Source: Vibrio toranzoniae (GTDB lineage: Bacteria > Pseudomonadota > Gammaproteobacteria > Enterobacterales > Vibrionaceae). Taken from it: DNA of 64,000 bases. The stretch's first letter is position 1, and each line of letters starts with the position of its first letter. The notes beneath the pieces were generated by a model, which worked only from the letters and a program-made list of their open reading frames with translations, did not search any database and had not been told where the DNA came from. A program made the translations under genes and the position numbers. This document shows positions 44,723 to 54,187 of the stretch, piece by piece. The stretch lies in NCBI RefSeq assembly GCF_024347655.1, contig NZ_AP025514.1, forward strand, positions 1,736,001-1,800,000, read 5' to 3'.

Positions 44723-46534
44723 TCATTGAGTAAGCTGACTGAACTTCGGCAAGCTCTTCACAAACCTTTGGTGTACATCCATATAGGTTTGCATATAGAT
44801 TTCATCGATACTGTCACCACTCGGGAAGCTCGATGAGAAGTCGGCATGCTTGCGGTCAATCGACAATTTAGCAGCCTCGATAATATGAGCAATGAACATT
44901 CGAGGGTCTTCCAAGCCAATCGAGATACGCATTGTGGTCGGTTTAATGCCAGCTTCATTAAGCGCTTCATCACTGAGCTCTGAATGCGTGGTCAGTGCTG
45001 GGCACAAGGCCACGGTGTTGGTTTGCCCTAAGCTCACTTGCATACCGATTGCAGGCTCAAGCATGTCGAAGAACTGTTTGAACCCATCTCGATTGATTGG
45101 CGCACGATTGCCGTTACCTTCCATATCGATAGTAAACAGCGCAGCTGGTAGCCCCAAGTACATGTTGTTCTGGCAGTGTTCATAGTTATCGCTGTCTGGC
45201 AAAGCAGGACACGACACATTGATGTCTGGGTGTGCATCAAAGATCTTCGCGAGAGTCAGGGTGTTGATGGTTTTTTGTACCACACGCATCTCATAAGTCT
45301 TCATGCCATTGAGCACTTCAAACGCTTTGTCTGCGTCTAAGAACGCGCCTTTAATGTAATACACATTCCAAAACAGGGTTTCGTTCCATGGAATGATTGC
45401 CTCATCACCGTTAGGTTTAGTAAAGGCAACCTCCTCACCTTTTGGCACAAACATGGTCTCGTTGCGACCAATCACGACTCCAGCGGTTGTAATGCCTGAA
45501 CCCGCCAGCTCTTTGGTATAGGAATGAATCACATAATCAGGTCTTTCCATCACATCATCACGTTTTAATATTGGGTGCAGTAATGGCGTACCCACAGTCG
45601 AGTCGACAATCACGTCCCAACCACGAGAGTGACCAGCTTTACTGATGCTAGCAACATCTAACACGTAGCCATGTGGGTTACACGGTGACTCTAGGTATAC
45701 GTAGATTTTCTTACCTGCGGCGAGGCGATCAGCGTATTTTTCGGCAACCTCATCAAGTCGAGTAGCAAACTCACTTCCGGAGTAGCCATCGAACCACTCT
45801 ACCGCGACATTCAAGTTCGAAGGCTTGCCAAACCAATCTTCCAACAACTGGTAAGAACCGCCGTAAATGTTACGTGAGGCCAAAACAATGTCTTCGTGTC
45901 CAAGTAAATGGCTCAACAACCCATCAATGGCCGCCATACCCGAGTTAAAGTTCCATGCGAGGTACTCGTTGGCTCTAGAACCGGCCTCAATATCAACCAT
46001 ATGATTAGCCAGTGAAATCGAGGTTGGGTTAAGCAGTCGAGAGTAAATATCGTGCAGCGGCTCTTTACCGTTGAAGGCGTCTTCAATCCACTCTGTACAC
46101 GCAAACAAATAGGTCGCGGTGCGCGTAATCACAGGGCTTGCCGAGAAGATAGCCGCCACATTATCGAAGATAGGATACGCACCTTTAGAGGCAAAGTTAC
46201 CATTGTTAGTAGCGATAGATTGGTAAGTGGCACGCATTGGGTTTTGCAGATTATCAAGGATCTTCGCGATCTGGAATGACAAAAAACGTTTGGCGTTAAA
46301 CCAAGCGATTCGGTCGCTTTTGTCGAGCTCTGAAAGTCCATCAACCGTCAATGCCCAAAGGTCGTGTGTCTTGGTATTGGCTTGGTACAGCGTTGTAGCC
46401 AGTTCAATCAGCGTGATACCGTAATCACTATCTGGGTCGATACCAAAGTGTTTTGCTTGCTCAATGGCAAGGGCTTCTGCTTGTTCGTGTTTGGTCGTTT
46501 TACGCAGCGGGCTAAGTTGAGTTGACGTGTTCAT
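44723..46534 (-). CDS. Long Cys/Met-metabolism-type PLP enzyme
   Basis: A 603-residue protein of the trans-sulfuration PLP family (cystathionine synthase/lyase, methionine gamma-lyase), which usually has 380-430 residues. Family motifs appear late: YSRLLNPT at 164-171, NIYGGSYQLL near 222-231, YLESPCNPHG near 280-289, IVDSTVG near 309 (Asp311) and HSYTKELAGSG with the PLP lysine Lys341. About 110 extra residues precede the fold and another block lies after the catalytic lysine. The reaction is unknown; a C-S lyase or gamma-replacement acting on a sulfur amino acid is likely. A divergent Lrp-type regulator 132 bases away fits amino-acid control. Confidence 0.85.
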   Translation of the reverse strand: MNTSTQLSPLRKTTKHEQAEALAIEQAKHFGIDPDSDYGITLIELATTLYQANTKTHDLWALTVDGLSELDKSDRIAWFNAKRFLSFQIAKILDNLQNPMRATYQSIATNNGNFASKGAYPIFDNVAAIFSASPVITRTATYLFACTEWIEDAFNGKEPLHDIYSRLLNPTSISLANHMVDIEAGSRANEYLAWNFNSGMAAIDGLLSHLLGHEDIVLASRNIYGGSYQLLEDWFGKPSNLNVAVEWFDGYSGSEFATRLDEVAEKYADRLAAGKKIYVYLESPCNPHGYVLDVASISKAGHSRGWDVIVDSTVGTPLLHPILKRDDVMERPDYVIHSYTKELAGSGITTAGVVIGRNETMFVPKGEEVAFTKPNGDEAIIPWNETLFWNVYYIKGAFLDADKAFEVLNGMKTYEMRVVQKTINTLTLAKIFDAHPDINVSCPALPDSDNYEHCQNNMYLGLPAALFTIDMEGNGNRAPINRDGFKQFFDMLEPAIGMQVSLGQTNTVALCPALTTHSELSDEALNEAGIKPTTMRISIGLEDPRMFIAHIIEAAKLSIDRKHADFSSSFPSGDSIDEIYMQTYMDVHQRFVKSLPKFSQLTQ

Positions 46535-46666
46535 AGTTCAATCCTTTGTTATACCTCCTTTAATTTTAGTGTTGTGCAGATATTGAAAATTGCGATTTGC
46601 GAAGTAAGACCTACACTTTGAGCAATAATATTGCTAAACAAATTCCAATATTGATGGAACATGCCA

Positions 46667-47122
46667 ATGGACGAGATCGACAAGAAAATACTGGCTGAAC
46701 TGCAAAGCAACGCTCGACTGACGAATCAAGAGTTGGCCGATCGAGTGGCGCTATCACCCTCTCCTTGTTTACGCCGAGTTCGAGCACTGGAGAAACAAAG
46801 GATTATTCGCGGCTATCACGCCAGTGTTGACCAAGAAGCGTGTGGTCTGCCTGTGAATGTGTTTGTGTTGGTAAAGCTCGAAAAGCCGACTGAAGAGAAC
46901 ATGCGAGACTTTGAGCAACACATTGAGGTGATTGATGAAGTGTTGGAGTGCTTTTTGATGACAGGCAATCACGACTACCTGTTGCATGTAGTGAGCGAGT
47001 CACTCAAAAGCTACGAGCAGTTTATCCGTAAACAACTAACTCGCCTGCCCAATATCGCTTCTATTGAATCCAGCTTCGCCTTCGGTCAGGTAAAAACAAA
47101 GACTAAGCTCCCAGTGAGGTAA
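46667..47122 (+). CDS. Lrp/AsnC family regulator
   Basis: A 151-residue regulator: N-terminal HTH (DKKILAELQSNARLTNQELA, then VALSPSPCLRRVRALE) and a C-terminal RAM ligand domain (VLVKLEKPTEENMRDFEQHI, then ECFLMTGNHDYLLHVV). The ATG at 46667 has GGAA at eight-base spacing, while the ATG at 46661 has it only two bases away. It is divergent from the long PLP enzyme gene, which it probably regulates in response to an amino acid. Confidence 0.92.
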   Translation: MDEIDKKILAELQSNARLTNQELADRVALSPSPCLRRVRALEKQRIIRGYHASVDQEACGLPVNVFVLVKLEKPTEENMRDFEQHIEVIDEVLECFLMTGNHDYLLHVVSESLKSYEQFIRKQLTRLPNIASIESSFAFGQVKTKTKLPVR

Positions 47123-47230
47123 ATGGAATGCCAGTATGTTATGGCTGGCATTCGTGTTAATACGGCTACCTATGTATTACTGAGCATGAAGTGTAGAACA
47201 AAGCTCCACACTCCCTAGTTACCGTGCCAC

Positions 47231-47335
47231 TTAGACGAAATGCAATAGATAACTAAAACCAAGAGCAGTCATCGTCGTCAAATAGCAAACATCATCCAAG
47301 TTGAAGCGCAAATTCATAAACGTAAATAGAGTCAT
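47231..47335 (-). CDS. Possible 34-residue small protein
   Basis: An ORF too short for routine calling. AAGGGGGATACT before the ATG at 47335 is the best ribosome site in this gap. The product begins MTLFTFMNLRFNLDDVC and ends in a hydrophobic segment (TALGFSYLLHFV), so it could be a small membrane protein. No family is recognised. Confidence 0.35.
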   Translation of the reverse strand: MTLFTFMNLRFNLDDVCYLTTMTALGFSYLLHFV

Positions 47336-47448
47336 AGTATCCCCCTTACTGTTAGTTCCCAGGAATAACTATTCAATCAATATGCCACTTATTTAAGCTA
47401 TTGATATAAAAGGATTAGGGCTTATTTAGAACTAACCCTTCGGATCAG

Positions 47449-47655
47449 ATGCACACCTTTGATGCAGTGGTTTCACCATTTTATAACGCAGATCACATAA
47501 AAAGCATCTCATCCGAGCTAGCCGACCAAGTTTCACTTAATCGCCATCATTGCCTTAGTGCGCACAAAAAATTCACTAAAGAAGCGTATTTTTCTTTTAT
47601 CTTCCTGCCATTAAAAGGGTACATAGCTGATCTTCAACGCGATTTGGACGTATAG
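47449..47655 (+). CDS. Doubtful 68-residue ORF upstream of folK
   Basis: An ORF that ends 24 bases before folK. The protein (starts MHTFDAVVSPFYNADH) shows no domain or membrane segment, and no ribosome site is obvious before the ATG at 47449. It might be a small gene or a translated leader for the pterin operon. Evidence is weak. Confidence 0.3.
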   Translation: MHTFDAVVSPFYNADHIKSISSELADQVSLNRHHCLSAHKKFTKEAYFSFIFLPLKGYIADLQRDLDV

Positions 47656-47679
47656 GCTCCTTAAAAAGGAAGGAAAACT

Positions 47680-48177
47680 ATGGCCAACGTCTATGTCAGC
47701 ATCGGAAGCAACATTAACCGAGAACACCACGTCACAGAGTCTCTCAAGGCATTGCACGACCGCTTTGCACCTCTGAATATTTCTAATTTCTACGATTGCG
47801 AACCTGTCGGTTTCAAAGGGGATAACTTCCTAAACCTAGTCGTTGGGTTCGAATGTGACCTGCCTGTCGCAGAGCTAGTTAAGGTTCTGCATCAAATCGA
47901 ATCAGAGAACGATCGCCAGCGCCAGACCAAAGCGTATGCCTCACGTACGATGGATATCGACATCCTTCTTTATGATAATCAAGTGGGCGTTATCGACGGT
48001 GTAGAGCTTCCTAGAGGCGAGATCACCGAGTACGCATTTGTGCTCAGACCGTTAGTCGATGTCGCCGCGCAAGAACGTCACCCCACCTTAAATATCTCGT
48101 TTCAGCAACTCTGGGAAAGCTTCGACCAGTTGAGTCAGAAAACAGAACCCATCTCTTTCGAGCTCAGTTTCACTTAG
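47680..48177 (+). CDS. folK: 2-amino-4-hydroxy-6-hydroxymethyldihydropteridine pyrophosphokinase (FolK-type)
   Basis: A 165-residue HPPK. VYVSIGSNINRE near residues 4-15 begins the fold, GDNFLNLVVGFEC near 47-59 and SRTMDIDILLYDN near 88-100 carry the two acidic magnesium ligands (DIDIL), and LPRGEITEYAFVLRPLVD follows. The canonical reaction moves pyrophosphate from ATP to the hydroxymethyl pterin. Grouped with folX, folE and folM, this is probably a second folK copy attached to a pterin-cofactor pathway. Confidence 0.9.
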   Translation: MANVYVSIGSNINREHHVTESLKALHDRFAPLNISNFYDCEPVGFKGDNFLNLVVGFECDLPVAELVKVLHQIESENDRQRQTKAYASRTMDIDILLYDNQVGVIDGVELPRGEITEYAFVLRPLVDVAAQERHPTLNISFQQLWESFDQLSQKTEPISFELSFT

Positions 48178-48329
48178 CCTTTACACGACAAAAAAAAGAC
48201 TGCAACAGGAACAACGGCAAAACGAACAACTGTAAAAAGAACGACTGAAATCTTAATCGCGTGACTTTACTGATCTTTTCTTAAAACAAACACGTAACTG
48301 ACTTCACTTTCTAAGGATTGGACACTGTT

Positions 48330-48707
48330 ATGAATCACAACGCCATTATCACCATTACGAACCTGAGACTAAGAACCTTCATCGGTTTCAACGAAGAAGA
48401 AAAGTCGAAGCAACAAGACATCGTTATCAATGCAGAAATCCACTACCCCGCTAACAACCTTTGTCTCTCTGATGATGTGGACAACGCGCTTAACTACAAA
48501 AACATCTGTAAGAAGATTATTCAACACGTCGAATCCGGAAGGTTTCTGCTTTTGGAAAAGCTAACCAGCGACGTCCTCGGCATTTGTATCGACCATCCAT
48601 GGGTGCGATACGCTCAAGTGAGAATCGACAAGCCTCATGCGCTACGTTTTGCCGACTCTGTCTCGCTCACCCTGAGCTATGAAGCAGACAACGACAAGAA
48701 TTCTTAA
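48330..48707 (+). CDS. folX: Dihydroneopterin triphosphate 2'-epimerase (FolX-type)
   Basis: A 125-residue single-domain enzyme of the FolB/FolX tunnelling fold: [20 protein letters not shown] near residues 4-23 and [20 protein letters not shown] near 48-67, with the conserved late Glu in [11 protein letters not shown]. FolX converts dihydroneopterin triphosphate to dihydromonapterin triphosphate. The ATG at 48330 is chosen; the frame opens from a TTG at 48318. It ends 10 bases before folE. Confidence 0.9.
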   Translation: MNHNAIITITNLRLRTFIGFNEEEKSKQQDIVINAEIHYPANNLCLSDDVDNALNYKNICKKIIQHVESGRFLLLEKLTSDVLGICIDHPWVRYAQVRIDKPHALRFADSVSLTLSYEADNDKNS

Positions 48708-48717
48708 GGAGAGAGTC

Positions 48718-49356
48718 ATGCTGAATACAGAAGCCGAAAAAGTAAGAGAAGCTTTGCTCGCAAAAGGACTTGAAACCCCAATGACTTCGAGCGAAATGAA
48801 CCCCAACCAAAAGTACAACCGTATCAAAGGGCTTTTAACGGAAGTGGTGAGTACGCTTGGGTTGGATTTAACCGATGATAGCCTTGCTGAAACACCCCAT
48901 CGCATTGCAAAGATGTACGTACATGAGATCTTTTCAGGGCTCGATTACAACAACTTTCCAAAAGTCAGTGTGATAGACAACAAAATGTCGGTTGATGAAA
49001 TGGTTAAGGTATCAGACATCAACTTAACATCGACGTGCGAACATCACTTCATTACCATCGATGGTTTAGCGGAAGTGGCCTATATTCCTGAAAACAAGAT
49101 TCTTGGATTGTCTAAAATCAACCGTATTGTTCGATTCTTTGCCCAGCGCCCTCAAGTTCAAGAACGTCTTACTCAGCAAATCCTGGTCGCGATACAGACT
49201 CTGGTTGAAACAGAAAACGTGGCCGTGACGATTAAAGCAACCCACTATTGCGTTAAATCCAGAGGTGTCATGGATGCAAACTCTGAAACCTCAACAACCG
49301 CGCTCGGTGGCATTTTCAAAACTAACCCTCAAACCAGAGCTGAGTTTTTACGATGA
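48718..49356 (+). CDS. folE: GTP cyclohydrolase I
   Basis: A 212-residue type I enzyme that converts GTP to dihydroneopterin triphosphate, the first step of pterin synthesis. [20 protein letters not shown] near 57-76, [13 protein letters not shown] near 103-115 (zinc Cys and His), and [12 protein letters not shown] near 173-184 (second zinc Cys) are all present. The ATG at 48718 follows AAGGAGAGAGTC. It overlaps folM by four bases (ATGA), so the two are translationally coupled. Confidence 0.96.
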   Translation: MLNTEAEKVREALLAKGLETPMTSSEMNPNQKYNRIKGLLTEVVSTLGLDLTDDSLAETPHRIAKMYVHEIFSGLDYNNFPKVSVIDNKMSVDEMVKVSDINLTSTCEHHFITIDGLAEVAYIPENKILGLSKINRIVRFFAQRPQVQERLTQQILVAIQTLVETENVAVTIKATHYCVKSRGVMDANSETSTTALGGIFKTNPQTRAEFLR

Positions 49357-50069
49357 GTGAAACGATACTAGTAACAGGTGTGGGAAAGCGACTCGGCTTC
49401 GCACTGGCGCAGCAACTTTTAGCGGATGGATACAACGTGGTTGGCACCTACCGCAACGACTATCCTCACCTGCAACGATTGCGCGACACTGGAGCCGACT
49501 TGCAGCAGGTAGACTTTTATCAACAAAGCAGCCTAGAGAGTTTTCTTCATTATGTTGGGCAAGAATATAAGACACTCAGAGCCGTCATACACAATGCTTC
49601 CGACTGGAAACCCGAGAACAAGCAAGATCCCAGCGAAAATGCCTCACACATCATGCACCAGATGATGACGATTCACGCTACCGTGCCTTACCTGGTTAAT
49701 TTAATGCTGAAAGACCAACTGATGTCTGGCGAGCAAAACTCAGACATCATCCACATCAGTGATTACGTTGCGGAAAAAGGCAGTAAAAAACACATCGCTT
49801 ACGCCGCCAGTAAAGCGGCGCTCAACAACCTAACGCTGTCGTTTTCAGCAATGTTGGCTCCCAAGGTGAAAGTAAATACCATCGCCCCAGCCATGATTAA
49901 GTTTAATGAACATGACGATGAGGCATACAAAACCAAAGCGCTGCAGAAAGCTCTTATTCCCGCAGAAGCGGGCTTTGAGGAAATAATAGAGGGCATCAAG
50001 TTTGTGTTGGCCAGTCACTACATGACGGGAAGAACCTTGCACCTAGATGGCGGCAGGCATTTGAAGTGA
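49353..50069 (+). CDS. folM: Dihydromonapterin reductase (FolM-type SDR)
   Basis: A 238-residue short-chain dehydrogenase: cofactor motif [19 protein letters not shown] near 8-26, NAS motif (VIHNASDW near 79-86), a Tyr-x3-Lys catalytic pair ([12 protein letters not shown] near 149-160) and the C-terminal [10 protein letters not shown]. FolM reduces dihydromonapterin to tetrahydromonapterin with NADPH. With FolE, FolX and FolK-type genes upstream this completes tetrahydromonapterin synthesis, the cofactor used by phenylalanine hydroxylase in some bacteria. Confidence 0.9.
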   Translation: MSETILVTGVGKRLGFALAQQLLADGYNVVGTYRNDYPHLQRLRDTGADLQQVDFYQQSSLESFLHYVGQEYKTLRAVIHNASDWKPENKQDPSENASHIMHQMMTIHATVPYLVNLMLKDQLMSGEQNSDIIHISDYVAEKGSKKHIAYAASKAALNNLTLSFSAMLAPKVKVNTIAPAMIKFNEHDDEAYKTKALQKALIPAEAGFEEIIEGIKFVLASHYMTGRTLHLDGGRHLK

Positions 50070-50113
50070 TGGTCTTGCATTTTCTGCTATCTAAAGCGGC
50101 TGTAACCTGCCCA

Positions 50114-50986
50114 TTAAAGACGGTTGCCCAGTTTAGCTTGCGCCAAATGGTAACCTCTATCTATCATCTCTTGTGAGCGATAAAACTCTAAGGTGCCACA
50201 GGCATTTCGTGGGATCTCAAGCGTGATATCGGCGGGGTAAGCGGCCAACTTTTGGCGAGCAATGGTCGATTGCATCGCATCAAATGCTTGGTTGGCAATA
50301 TCGTAAAAAGCAAAGTTGAAGCTCATTTTGCTTTTTACACTGCTACCGAGGTTATCGATAAAATGCACAACCTTCTCATGCAGCTTGCTCTCTTTTGTTG
50401 GCTGGGAAACCGGCATCACTTCCTGTTTAACCATTTCAGGTTCACCACCTAAATTCACAGCCAGTGTAAAGTCTGTATTATCACCAAAGGTAGGCGCAAT
50501 CGGTACGGGATTGAGAACGCCGCCATCAATCAGCACTTCTCCATTGATAACGTGAGGGGTCAAGAACAGTGGCAACGAGATAGAGGCACGAATAGCATCA
50601 AACAGAGAACCTGATTGCAGCCAAACCTCTTTTTCATCGGCGACGTTAGCGGCAACGGCGGTATAAGGGATAGGCAGATCTTCAATTGAAATCTCACCGA
50701 TCAGTCCACGCAGAGTGTCGATGATCTTGTCCCCTTTGAACATACCACTCGATTGCCATGAAAAGTCCAACAGCATCGCCATATCACCTTGGTCGATACT
50801 GGTGACCCACTCTTCAAATTCATCTAACTTGCCCGCCGCGTAGACACCACCGATCAGTGCGCCAATTGAACAGCCAGAAATGGATTTTATCTGATAGCCA
50901 TGCTCAACTAACCAACGGATGACTCCAACATGAACCAAGCCTCTTGCGCCACCACTGCCAAGTACAAGTGAGATCGTTTTTGCCAT
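50114..50986 (-). CDS. Patatin-like phospholipase (RssA-type)
   Basis: A 290-residue serine hydrolase. The oxyanion motif GSGGARGLVHVGVIRWL near residues 10-26, the nucleophile elbow GCSIG near 39-43, and the Asp dyad in LIDGGVLNPVPI near 151-162 are complete. It would hydrolyse a lipid ester; no signal peptide is seen, so it acts in the cytoplasm or at the inner face of the membrane. The hypothetical gene upstream (51070-51408) is on the same strand, 83 bases away, and may be co-transcribed. Confidence 0.9.
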   Translation of the reverse strand: MAKTISLVLGSGGARGLVHVGVIRWLVEHGYQIKSISGCSIGALIGGVYAAGKLDEFEEWVTSIDQGDMAMLLDFSWQSSGMFKGDKIIDTLRGLIGEISIEDLPIPYTAVAANVADEKEVWLQSGSLFDAIRASISLPLFLTPHVINGEVLIDGGVLNPVPIAPTFGDNTDFTLAVNLGGEPEMVKQEVMPVSQPTKESKLHEKVVHFIDNLGSSVKSKMSFNFAFYDIANQAFDAMQSTIARQKLAAYPADITLEIPRNACGTLEFYRSQEMIDRGYHLAQAKLGNRL

Positions 50987-51069
50987 CGTATTAATCCTTT
51001 AGTTTTTAATTTTAGGGAAGCTAACTCGCCGATTTACCAATTCGCCGATCTCAATTCACTGAATCACTC

Positions 51070-51408
51070 TCAGTTCATTCGGGTAATGAAGGTTTGCTCG
51101 TCATCGACAAAAGCCACATAGTCGCCATGGTAGATAAACATCCGGCCACGCCCTTCAACGATACACGCAAGCTGTGGGTTCAAATCTTCTTCAAGATCTT
51201 TACTTTGATACGTGCCGGTATCGGTGATCACACCGCGGAGTGTAGGTAGAAATCCATAGCTGCGCTTGGCTTGATCAATCAGGCTCAATTCACTGGTGGT
51301 AGAAAAGTAAGATGGAATTGGACCTGCATCTTCGATAAACATCGGTTTTAGTTCTTCAAAAGCTGTAATCACCAGCCAGTCGATGCCGTTAACATGATGG
51401 ATAAACAT
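51070..51408 (-). CDS. Protein of unknown function (112 residues)
   Basis: A soluble, acidic protein without membrane segments or motifs that I recognise: MFIHHVNGIDWLVITAFEEL at the start and a beta-rich end (RMFIYHGDYVAFVDDEQTFI). Composition and length suggest a genuine gene. It lies upstream of the patatin gene in the same direction. Confidence 0.65.
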   Translation of the reverse strand: MFIHHVNGIDWLVITAFEELKPMFIEDAGPIPSYFSTTSELSLIDQAKRSYGFLPTLRGVITDTGTYQSKDLEEDLNPQLACIVEGRGRMFIYHGDYVAFVDDEQTFITRMN

Positions 51409-51724
51409 TGTTTATAAATACCTAGTTTCTCGATAATTCAGATGCGGAGATTCTATCATTATCAATCACAGAACGTGGGAGAAATTAAGGAGCGACAAAT
51501 AATCAGACACACGCTGTCTACAAAGCCTAATACTTGTCGACTTACTCTACGACTAATGTCTAACTGTCTGAGACTGTTTGTTTTTTTTGGTTTGATATAA
51601 GGTACTAACAACTAAATGTTAATGAATTTTTAATTATAAGTTGACGCATTGTTTGCGCTTCTGCGTGAGCCAATAACGTTTGTTGGAATAATACATCTTA
51701 GATGTGTGAGCGAAAGGAATCAGA
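51409..51724. other. Divergent intergenic region upstream of the DUF3360 transporter
   Basis: 316 bases with a T8 run at 51582-51589. It holds the promoters of two divergent genes. GCGAAAGGAATCAG gives a good ribosome site for the transporter. No operator is clear. Confidence 0.45.
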
Positions 51725-53233
51725 ATGAGCAGTACTTTAGAGTCCGTAAATATACGACCAGATAAGCCTCAAACCAATGAGGACGAACTCACTTATGAAC
51801 AACAACACAAACCAAGATCGGAATTTGAATCCCGCGAACAATATTTAGAGCATGAGTTACAAATCATGGCGCCTAAACGCTGGCGTCCCAATTTGCCGTT
51901 TAAAGATTATCGATTTGAGATAGAAGACACCATCCCAGCTATGGCCGCTACCATTGGTAAAGTGGTTATGGTGGGAGCGATAGCAGCCACCTTTGCCGGG
52001 GCGCTCGGGCTAAATGAAGGCTTTATTTTAGAAAACGTTCGTTATGAACTACTCATCGCCTCTGTTTTCATCATTCTATTCTCTGGCTTTTTATTGCCGA
52101 CTGCTAACCTCGCCGGTACACACGGTCCACTCATCCCTTTAATTCCAATTGTCGTTGCAGCAGGCGGACACCCTATGGCGTTTGGATTGCTGATTGGCGC
52201 TTTTGGCCTCATTCTAGCCATCAGTAAAGGTGGCAGTATGTTGGCTAACCTTACCAGTAAAGGCGTGTGTGGCGGCTTATTGCTCTACCTCGGTTTTGTT
52301 GGAACCGCCTCTCAAGTGAAAAAGCTGTTCGCTTGGGCTGAGGGAATCGGTATGAGCCATATCGCGTTTGTCGTGATCTTTTGCACCATCATTTTGTACG
52401 CTTTATTAGAACACTTCCGCAAACGTTGGTTAGCCGTCCCTCTTAGTTGCTTACTGGGTGGTACGATTGCGTTTGCCATGGGTGCGCCATTTGCTTTCCA
52501 CACTGAGCCAGGCTTACCTAACATGAACCCTATGTATTGGTGGGGAGAAGATACAGGTTGGATGCTAGGCCTACCGACGATTGAACACTTCATGGTGGTA
52601 TTGCCGTTTGCGATTTTAGCCGTCGCGATGTGGTCGCCAGATTTCTTAGGGCATCAAGTATTTCAAAAAATCAGCTATCCAGAACGTACCGAAAAAGTAC
52701 ACATGAACATTGACGATACCATGACCACGGCTTCGATTCGTCAAACGTTCGGTTCCCTGCTTGGCGGTACTAACTTTACGTCTTCATGGGGTACTTACAT
52801 CGTACCGGCGGCGATTGCGAAACGCCCTATACCTGCTGGCGCTTTGCTGACGGCTCTGTTCTGTATCATCGCCGCAGTTTGGGGCTACCCAATGGATCTA
52901 GCGATATGGCAACCCGTACTTTGTGTTGCGCTCATTGTTGGGGTATTTGTGCCATTGCTAGAAGCTGGAATGGAAATGACGCGTGAAGGAAAAACCACGC
53001 AATCGGCAGCGATTGTTGTATTTTCTTCAGCGCTCGTTAACCCCGCGTTTGGCTGGTCTCTCACCATGCTGTTAGATAACTTAGGCCTGATAGGTTGTAA
53101 AGAACGTAGCGGTAAACTGAGTAAAATGAGCCGTTGGGTGTTGCCTGGCATTATGTTTATTGTGCTAAGTGGTGTGATGGCGTTGGTTGGTCTTCTACCA
53201 GGAGTACCAGCGATTATCCCAAGTTTCCGTTAA
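51725..53233 (+). CDS. DUF3360 family membrane permease
   Basis: A 502-residue membrane protein with about twelve helices after a 65-residue charged cytoplasmic N terminus. A central LPTANLAGTHGPLIPLIPIV near residues 124-143 and late LLGGTNFTSSWGTYIVPAAI near 347-366 resemble half-helix regions of SulP/NAT-type (7+7 fold) carriers. DUF3360 is largely restricted to Vibrio-like bacteria as far as I recall, and its substrate is unknown. It is a single gene followed by a bidirectional terminator. Confidence 0.82.
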   Translation: MSSTLESVNIRPDKPQTNEDELTYEQQHKPRSEFESREQYLEHELQIMAPKRWRPNLPFKDYRFEIEDTIPAMAATIGKVVMVGAIAATFAGALGLNEGFILENVRYELLIASVFIILFSGFLLPTANLAGTHGPLIPLIPIVVAAGGHPMAFGLLIGAFGLILAISKGGSMLANLTSKGVCGGLLLYLGFVGTASQVKKLFAWAEGIGMSHIAFVVIFCTIILYALLEHFRKRWLAVPLSCLLGGTIAFAMGAPFAFHTEPGLPNMNPMYWWGEDTGWMLGLPTIEHFMVVLPFAILAVAMWSPDFLGHQVFQKISYPERTEKVHMNIDDTMTTASIRQTFGSLLGGTNFTSSWGTYIVPAAIAKRPIPAGALLTALFCIIAAVWGYPMDLAIWQPVLCVALIVGVFVPLLEAGMEMTREGKTTQSAAIVVFSSALVNPAFGWSLTMLLDNLGLIGCKERSGKLSKMSRWVLPGIMFIVLSGVMALVGLLPGVPAIIPSFR

Positions 53234-53296
53234 CTTCTAAATAAGAGTTATTGAATATTTGGCCCTTGCTGTTATTAAGTTTTGGTCGGAATACAA

Positions 53297-53320
53297 AAGG
53301 CCTCGTAATCGCGAGGCCTT
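53297..53320. terminator. Bidirectional terminator (GGCCTCG type)
   Basis: AAGGCCTCG pairs with CGAGGCCTT over TAATCG, with AAAA before and TTAGTTTAA after. It serves the DUF3360 gene and the convergent lipoprotein gene. Closely similar hairpins recur at 54509, 58727 and 60645. Confidence 0.8.
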
Positions 53321-53338
53321 AGTTTAATAAAGATATAT

Positions 53339-54187
53339 CTATTGCTGAATAACTGCGCACTTGGTTTCATCTAAACCAAGCCCTTTTGCAGTTAACTTAC
53401 ATTGCTCTTTAATGTCTGTTATCTGGTTCTCCCACTGCTGATCAAAAGATGGAAGTGAATTACTGTTGATAGTTGCGAAATACTGATCGCGCATTAATAA
53501 AAAGTTTGACCTAATAGTCTGTTGATCAGCATAAACCTTAACAGCCTTAGTGAGCAGCGTTGCGATATCTTTCGGGTCGTATGATATTGACTGTCGACCA
53601 TCCTTATCAGCCCCACCGAGGGTAATTTGATACAAGATGTCATAATAATCACGCTGAATACGATGCACTTGTTTCTGATATCTATCGTAACTGGCTTCTT
53701 TTACGGCCTTGTTTAGCTTATCAATATTATCTTCCGTAAATTCATTAAGTATTTCAAAGGTATTGTTTTTTATTATTTCCGATTTGTCCTTCTGCGATTG
53801 CACAATAATTGAGTATGAAAGCTCATTGAGACGCAATGCCCTGCTCAATGCTAATTGTTTTGCTTGCGGTGAAATAACAAAGTTGATGATATCGTCCGCA
53901 TTAGGCTTGGTGTTGGCGTACACTTCTTTAATATCAGTGACCTGTTTCACTTGAAAGTCGGACATAAGTGTTGAGTTAGTTAGTACGTCTCCTTGTACAA
54001 ATTTAGGTAAAGGCCTTGGAGCACACCCGATAACGGTATCTAGGGCTCTCGCGCCTAACGTAAGTTCGTTGCTAAAAACTTCAGTAAGTTGGTCGTTGTA
54101 AGGTTGGCACCAAGATTTGTCTGCAACTTCGTTTGTAGACACACACCCAGCGAGTAATAAAACGATTAGTGTTAGATACTTATACAT
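53339..54187 (-). CDS. Lipoprotein of unknown function
   Basis: A 282-residue protein with a lipoprotein signal (MYKYLTLIVLLLAGCVS, acylated Cys at residue 15). The mature part is largely helical, with charged repeats such as NIDKLNKAVKEASYDRYQKQ and RIQRDYYDILYQITLG, and three further Cys near the ends (CQPY, CAPRP, QCKLT). No catalytic motif is recognised. It is probably anchored in a cell-envelope membrane and may be structural or sensory. Confidence 0.78.
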   Translation of the reverse strand: MYKYLTLIVLLLAGCVSTNEVADKSWCQPYNDQLTEVFSNELTLGARALDTVIGCAPRPLPKFVQGDVLTNSTLMSDFQVKQVTDIKEVYANTKPNADDIINFVISPQAKQLALSRALRLNELSYSIIVQSQKDKSEIIKNNTFEILNEFTEDNIDKLNKAVKEASYDRYQKQVHRIQRDYYDILYQITLGGADKDGRQSISYDPKDIATLLTKAVKVYADQQTIRSNFLLMRDQYFATINSNSLPSFDQQWENQITDIKEQCKLTAKGLGLDETKCAVIQQ

